Shown: piece by piece, positions 57,806 to 64,000 of the stretch
How positions within the stretch are numbered: position 1 is the first letter of the stretch
How the letters are laid out: each line of letters starts with the position of its first letter
Source of the DNA: Choristoneura fumiferana
Lineage: Eukaryota; Arthropoda; Insecta; Lepidoptera; Tortricidae
Direction: 5' to 3'
DNA: 64,000 bases
NCBI RefSeq assembly: GCF_025370935.1
Contig: NC_133498.1
Coordinates: 1,712,224 to 1,776,223 of the forward strand
Translations under genes and position numbers: made by a program
The notes under the pieces: model-generated
Database searches by the model: none
Told to the model about the DNA's origin: nothing
Seen by the model: only the letters and a program-made list of their open reading frames with translations

Positions 57806-58078
57806 GTAAATAATAAATAAATAAATATTATGGGACACTTGATAGTGACACCAATTGACCTAGTCCCAAACTAAGCAAAGATTTGCTTTGCTATGGACAC
57901 AAGGCAACGGATAAACATACTTATAGATAAATAAATACATACTTAAATACATATTAACATCCAAGACCCGAGAACAAACATTGGTATTATTCATATAAAT
58001 ATCTGCCCCGGCCGGGATTCGAACCCGGGACCTTAAGCTTCGTAGTCAGGTTCTCTAACCACTTGACCATCCGGTCGT
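57806..58078 (-). mobile_element. tRNA-derived SINE of a second family
   Basis: Minus strand: GGATGGTCAAGTGGTTAGAG (A box), CCCGGGTTCGAATCCCGG (B box), a body with TTGCTTAGTTTGGGACTAGG, and ATTTATTTATT at the 3' end. Confidence 0.85.
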
Positions 58079-58084
58079 CATCGT

Positions 58085-58263
58085 CAAATAGTGCGTTGAA
58101 TGTGTTGAGCTTGAGTGGAGCGACAGATCGACGTGATTTTTGGCATAGAGATAGTTTATGGGCCAGAGTGACAGGCTACTTTTTATCCCGGAAAAATGCA
58201 GTTCCCGAGGAAACAGCGCGCGATAACCGAATTCCACGCGTGCGAAGCCGCGGGCAAAAGCTA
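58085..58263 (-). repeat. Dispersed repeat (reverse of 38232-38455)
   Basis: ATCGACGTGATTTTTGGCAT...TTATCCCGGAAAAATGCAGT...GCCGCGGGCAAAAGCTAGTA. Confidence 0.75.
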
Positions 58264-58264
58264 G

Positions 58265-60880
58265 TATCTACATATATATACATACATCGCCGCAGAGTTG
58301 TCAAGTTAAATCTTGCCACAACTGCTTTTTTTACATTAGGCCACTTGGGAGCAGATTCGAAATCTCCGTCAGCTAATTACTCTAACAACAAGCGTGTTTT
58401 TTCGAAACTACGGTGTGCAATCGCGGAATCATGTTAATCAGTGAAAGCAATTATTCCTTTACCATAATCACTAAACCATTAACATTTTCATATCACTAAA
58501 TGAAGTTGGCTTAGTTACTTCTCTGAAAGTGTACATGTCTATCTACCCACGCCACCCCTCTTATTGTCCGCTTCACAGTATTATGTATGTATTTATTACA
58601 ATACGCCCCAAGTAATGGGATATCAACTTCGTGCTTGATTGAAAACGAGTTGTGATTTTAGTCAAGTTTTTATTGTGTGAATAAGTCTTTCAGCAGGTCC
58701 GATTTTACGCGGTGAATATGGTGTAGAATGAACTAATATTTTTTTGACTATACATATTCTGGTATTACTAGATTTTCTTAAAATAAAAAAGAATGTAAAA
58801 CAGTGTGTACAATATTTAAAATTACTATTCTTAATTTGATGTTTTACTTACCTATGTATGATTTAAAGTTTCAAGTTGTATTAATAAAACGTTAGCAAAC
58901 AACTTTCAATTGCTGTAATTAAGGCTAGAGCTAGAAGCTCCGATATTTTTTTTGTAATTTAAAAGACAAAACGGAACCTTAATAGTAGAGGCCTGTTGGC
59001 ACACTTTTGGAACGAAACCCTGAAAACCACACCGTCCCCAACAGCTATTTCAACGGGTACCTACTGTATCATCATTTCAAGCCTCCCAAATGTGCTCCCA
59101 GCATCTTAATAACTCTCAAACAAAACAAAAACCCTTGCGACGAACAATTACTTGCCCTAATGCCTTTTGTTTAACAATCCTCCGACAATGAGACGATTAA
59201 CCGCCCGAATTATAAAGTACATTAACATAATCTACCCCTTTAGGAGTTGCTGGAGCCTCTAATTCACTTTGGTTATTATTTGTTGGGATTGTTGGTGATC
59301 GAGCTAATATTTTGTCTAAGACGTGATAAATTCAAAAGTCAAAAATGGCGAAACTTTTTACAAATTGACTTGCGCTGTTAGTCTCATGCGATTTTAACAG
59401 TTTCCTAATGAAAACAGGTTAGTGTAGTTTTAAGGTGTTAATGAAAGGGATGTTTTGTTATCATCAAATATATCAATATTCAATTCAATAGAAATAAAAA
59501 AAAATATTTTTCTGTACCTTGTTCAGTACTCTATTGTACTCTTTTATTGTTCTCTATTGTATTCTTTTTATATGACGTTTATTTCACCTTTTGTGAACTA
59601 ATTTCGATTTTATGTTTCATTATATCACAAGGAAATTATAATTATTTTTTTCCTTTATAATTAATATTGTTCCTATTTCCTTAATTTAACGTTGAAATTG
59701 TAATTTTTATTTTTTTCATGTTTTTACTTTAATTATTGATGTTTTTATAAGGTAGGTAACAAATAAATCTATCTATTTAAATAAAAACCGCCAGCCAGAT
59801 TATGTAACCATAAAATGAAAACTGGCGCCCAACATGGGGCCGACACAATGCTAGCAAAACTCAATTGTTCGTGAATAATTTGCATCTGATAATGTCCGAC
59901 CGAACTAAAACGCAAAACGCCGTATCTGCATCAGATAACTTATACCTACATAACATACATACGCCTTTTCGTTTTATTATTCAAATGAAGTTTTAATTTT
60001 AATCCCTCGAGATAACTGATGCTTGTATGATGGAATAACAATAAAATTGACCCTAATGTATAAAAAAATTATGACCCCCGCAGATTGAGGTACTTAAAAT
60101 GGTATGGCGTGCTGCGTACGAGTGTAGATTAGATCTCTTTTTTTGTATCGAAATTGAAACGTTCAAAACATTTTAAATCAATTTTGAATTTGCTTAAAAT
60201 AGTAACTATGAACTAAGCCGAGAAGAAAACAACCGTTATAGACTGACTGATCTATCAACACATGGCACAAACTAGTTCAGTTGAACTAACGGAACGGATC
60301 ACGCTGAAATTTGGCACGTTATTATGCAAGACGTGGGCATTCACTAAGGATTTTCCAAAATTCACCTCTTGACTTGACTTTAGAATCATACAGCAGTCAG
60401 TGCAGTAGGAAGATATTTTTGTAATTTTCACACGGGATAGAAAGCGGAAGCCATACCTTTTTTAGCTAGGTAATGCGAGTTTAAATCCCGTCCGGCGCAA
60501 CTACAATTCTTTTTCGTTTTTAGCAAACTACATAAAGGCACCTTATTTATCCATATCAATATTATCAATTAACTGAAACAATTAAATTAGGTCGCGGGCG
60601 AGCAAAGCAATTGTTGTTTCTGTTCATTTATAGGCACTTGGTTGTTTTTTATAATAATTGAATCTTTTTGTTCGTCATAAATGAAGTATCTATTTAAATT
60701 AATAACAATCTTAGTGACGGTTAACATTAGGTAGTGTTGATTTAATGAGATGGCATAACACGTAAACGCTAAAGGTGAGTTCACAATGATGGCTTGAATT
60801 GATCGAGGAACGAAGTGACAAACGACCGAGGTGTATGTGGACGACTTCATATGCCTTAAATAATTAAGTGTTTATTTTCA
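58265..60880. other. Giant intron, last part: no gene seen
   Basis: AT-rich. A (TCTA)-type tail near 59755-59785 may be a LINE end. No exon recognised before 60882. Confidence 0.4.
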
Positions 60881-60881
60881 G

Positions 60882-60934
60882 TCACAGAAAAACCGGGCTA
60901 CCAGTCACCATATGGAGGAATGGATAATGGAATG
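60882..60934 (+). CDS. Second coding exon of the unnamed plus-strand gene
   Basis: A 53-nt exon lies between the acceptor TTTATTTTCAG and the donor GTGAGT. Joined to the single base left by exon 1 it reads V, then TEKPGYQSPYGGMDNGM, and ends in phase 0. The Gly/Tyr/Met-rich stretch looks disordered. The junction gives an open frame only in the phase exon 1 provides, which is the main evidence that the two belong together across 47.9 kb. The gene must continue beyond 64000; I found no further exon after 60934. Confidence 0.7.
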
Positions 60935-61109
60935 GTGAGTTTTTATTTTAATAGAGATAACACGACACGTTCGCAAAGTTCAAGTAGGTAATTCTCATAA
61001 AGCTTAACTTTGGTGAAACAGATTTTGATGGTACCATTGCGAAGGTTTTATATTGGTGACGTGTGTTTAAAATGGTTCACTAAAGTCCAACCAAATATTT
61101 TTTGATGAT

Positions 61110-61215
61110 GGTTCGTTTCACAACTGTTTCATTTTATTTGCAAACTGTAAATGTTTCAAAGTTTTTATAAAAGTAGCCTAACCTAACCGTAGGGTTCGAC
61201 ACAATGATTAATACA
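61110..61215 (-). repeat. Repeat with CCTAACCTAACC
   Basis: Relative of 6285-6505: GTAAATGTTTCAAAG...GCCTAACCTAACCGTAGGGT. Confidence 0.55.
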
Positions 61216-61259
61216 TCCCGAATAGTTCACTGTTTCAGAATAAAATTCATTTGGCCAAA

Positions 61260-61875
61260 TTAAACATCCCGTAGCCATTAGGAAAAAATTAAGTAGGTAA
61301 TATTTTTCCAAGGATTTCATATTTTGTACGGAATATTCCAAGTTTATGTATATTTTATACCTTAGGCTGCTATATTTACTCTTAAACTACTAATAATTCT
61401 CAAGAAAACTTAACCGTTATAGTTTTCCTTGTAAGTTTGATATACTTACTATCTTACTACCATCCTGATTTTTTTCAAATTTTTCCATTGACCGGTTTAG
61501 ATTTTAGAGGGGGGGACGCTCGATTTTAATGAAAATTTGCACTTTAAAGTTGAATATTTTGCAAAGAAATCACTGAATCGTTTTTTTTTTGTAGCAACCC
61601 CCTAGTGGTTTTAAAAGACCTATCCAATACCCCACACTACAAGGTTGGATGAGAAAAAAAATCACCCCCACTTTACGTCTATGGGAGGTACTACAAAAAA
61701 TTTTTTTTTTTAAATTTTGATTGTACCATTTTGTCTGCATAGTTTACATATATATTCGTGCAAAATTACAGCTTTCTAGCTTTGATAGTCCTTGAGCAAC
61801 GCGGACGGACAGACAGACAGAAATGGCGAAACTATAAGGGTTCCGTTTTTGCCATTTTGGCTACGGAACCCTATA
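61260..61875 (+). repeat. Dispersed repeat holding the PIF empty site
   Basis: Reverse homologue of 36050-36720. CTCTTAAACTACTAAT at about 61379-61394 is uninterrupted where 36418-36558 inserted. Ends GGCTACGGAACCCTATAAAA. Confidence 0.75.
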
Positions 61876-62397
61876 AAACAATTTTGACGAAATGAAAGGA
61901 TATTATCATTTTAAATATATTTTATATCTTAAATAATCACTGAACCAAATTGTGTTTTGATCATTACCGTCATATTCAGCCTATACATACGTCCTACTTT
62001 AGGCACAGGCCTACTCTCAAAACGAAAAGGTTGTCTATGGCTATGCATACAGAAAGTATCGTGCATTATCTTTTAGTCCCAAAAATCGTATACAAAACAG
62101 CGTTTCAAAGGAATCGAATAAAAAGGCAACAAATGAAAAAGGATAGCGCGCTCTCAGCGGTTTTTTGAGCTGACGCAAAAAGAGCCGGACCATAAATCAA
62201 CATACAACGCTATGTTTCTTTGGGTAAAAACTCACTGAATATTGAGTTGGTGGTCCAACAAACCGAGGCTTATATTTGGGTCAATCACTGTGTGTAGATC
62301 AGTTCAGTCATATCACATCATCGTTGACTTTACTCTAAAAATGAGAATTATTGGTCAAGAGTACTAGAGGACAACAGAAAAAAGAGTAAACACATCA

Positions 62398-62660
62398 GTA
62401 GCCTATGACACTCTCTGGCCCATAAACTATCTCTGCCAAAAATCACGTCGATCCGTCGCTCCGTTTCGACGTGAAAGACGGACAAACATACAAACATACA
62501 CACTTTCGCATTTATAGTATGAATTTCGGATTATAGCCTACCCCTTTCTCAAAGGGCCGGCAACGCATCCGTAACTCAACTTATGTTATGGGTGTCCATG
62601 GGCGGCGGTGATTGCTTCCCATTAGGTGACACGTTTGCTTTTTTCCCCCTATCATATAGA
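62398..62660 (+). repeat. Two dispersed repeat pieces
   Basis: 62398-62520 is the CTCTCTGGCCCATAAACTAT family; 62545-62660 is the GGGCGGCGGTGATTGCTTCC family. Confidence 0.65.
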
Positions 62661-63079
62661 ATAGAATATAGTTTTTAATTTTATTTAAGGTGGGTAAGTT
62701 GTGTGCAGGTTTCTCAAAGTAAACGTGATTAAGTTATAATATAAAATAACTAGTTCGTCGGCGAAAAGCCATCAGTTAATAAACCGATGTCAGTATCAGA
62801 GTCGTTACAGTTAAGGACTAATTAATATGTAAGACTGTCTCAATACTGCTAATGAACCTTATCGCCTTGTAATAGGGACTTTGTTGTTATAATAAACCTT
62901 TTATTGCAACAGATAATTGCGCGGACAGGTGGCGGTGGCGTACGAGTTTGTACTTATAAAGGGTGGTTGTGGTTGCATTGTAGGGATTATTTAGGAGAAA
63001 ACTAAAATGTATGTATACATAGTCTAATAGTTCATTAGACTATATATCCGCGACTTCTAACGCGTAAAACATGTTTTTT

Positions 63080-63700
63080 AGGGTTCCGGAGCCCTTATAG
63101 TTTCGTCAAGTCCGTCTGTCTGTATGTCTGTCTGTCCGTCCGTCCGTATGTCACAGGCATTTTACTCGAAAACTACAATATGTATATCAATGAAATTTGG
63201 AGTACAGATGTCTTGTCAAAGCCGCTATTTAGTTTTGTAGTTAAATTACAAAAATAAATATTTATAGGGGGGGCACTCCATACACGTAACAGAAATTCAT
63301 TTTTTTTTAACTCACATCAACGGGTGTTTTGAAAAGATAGTAAGGTTTCTCAAAAACTTTTTTGATTAAGTGAAGATTTCCGGAAATAATCGCTCCCAAA
63401 GTAGCAAAAATTGTGTCGTCCCCCCCTATCTTGTAAACCGTTTGTCCAAAAAATATGCAAAAAATACGGAAAGGTAACGCTTAATAAATACTTTCAACGA
63501 AAATTGGTTTTAACATGATCGGATATACCGTTTTTGAGTTATTGCCGAAAAACTGCGCTTCTCAACTTAAGAACGTAAGTGAAATGCCGTGATACGCTCT
63601 TTTTCTGGTAATAAATTTTAAGACTGTAGTAGTAGACTGTAGTGTAGTTTCGTAATGGCTACGGAACCCTATCTTGGGCGTGTCCGACACGCTCTTTTTT
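63080..63700 (+). repeat. Dispersed repeat (TAGGGTTCCGGAGCCCTTAT)
   Basis: Begins with tandem GTCTGTCTGTCCGTCC and ends AATGGCTACGGAACCCTATC and GGGCGTGTCCGACACGC, like 36650-36715. Confidence 0.7.
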
Positions 63701-63894
63701 TACATAATACTGATCCGTTATTGACCCTAAATATCTTACCCGATGAAAAGTGCAGATGGGGCCAAAGGTGTATCACTGTAGTTCCAGCTATCGAATTAAA
63801 ATTCCGTGATTTTACTGAATTCCCATGAGAATTCCCAAAAGTTATATCGTGAGTTTCGCTAACGTTTGCACATAATACGGTTCACTAATGTTTC

Positions 63895-64000
63895 GCAAGT
63901 AACGTTTGGGAACCTGTTTAATTTCGCAACTTTTCAACACAAATGTTTAATATTTCTGAAACTGTAAATATTTTCGGATTTTTATAAAACTAACCTAACC
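63895..64000 (-). repeat. Repeat with CCTAACC, cut by the window end
   Basis: TCTGAAACTGTAAATATTTT...AACTAACCTAACC; relative of 6285-6505. Confidence 0.55.

Noticed and set aside
58005..58078. Working tRNA gene
   Set aside because: Good A and B boxes, but it continues into a SINE body with a repeat tail.
60478..60510. tRNA or SINE from GAGTTTAAATCCCG
   Set aside because: Only a weak B-box-like match; no A box or fold.
1..64000. CRISPR array, bacterial operon or prophage
   Set aside because: Spliced exons, nuclear retrotransposons and AT-rich introns show a eukaryotic nuclear window; no spaced direct repeats of CRISPR type were seen.

Overview
The window is nuclear DNA of an insect, almost certainly a moth or butterfly. 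It is AT-rich, with long introns filled by small transposons, tRNA-derived SINEs ending in GAT repeats, LINE tails and Tc1/hAT/PIF-type MITEs of lepidopteran type. Two runs of N (5070-5169, 8347-8442) show a scaffolded assembly. I recognise no bacterial genes, CRISPR array or operon.

Only two host protein genes can be supported. (1) On the minus strand, the 5' half of YME1L, the mitochondrial inner-membrane i-AAA protease, is built from five exons between 12398 and 8667. They join in phase into 307 codons ending just before the Walker A segment; the AAA and peptidase exons are not seen to the left. (2) On the plus strand, a gene I cannot name starts at 12950, has an 82-nt first coding exon, an intron of about 47.9 kb and a 53-nt second exon at 60882-60934, and runs off the right edge. 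The start codons are 551 bp apart, so the genes are divergent and probably share a bidirectional promoter. A possible alternative first exon lies at 53597-53621. A tRNA-Glu(CTC) gene sits antisense in the giant intron at 37126-37197.

The rest is mostly mobile DNA. Positions 1-4655 are repeated at about 98-99% identity at 15753-20430 (one copy in each gene's intron). The block holds a terminal-inverted-repeat element, a GT microsatellite, a pentamer satellite open in several frames on both strands, a GC-rich segment and a 5'-truncated LINE ending in (TTA)n. Next to copy 2 lies a young Ty3/gypsy LTR retrotransposon (20450-28427, minus) with two 1.17-kb LTRs, ACTT target duplication, PBS, PPT, gag, an A AAA AAC frameshift site and a full-length pol.

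Elsewhere there are several datable nested insertions. Three MITEs have exact target duplications and also have paralogous empty sites in this window (44211-44614, 36418-36558, 38639-39012). A fourth (49574-49740) has a perfect 8-bp duplication. Two SINEs keep 11-bp duplications. Three copies of a 300-bp repeat carry a decayed THAP-like exon. All coordinates were read by eye; boundaries of old repeats are approximate.
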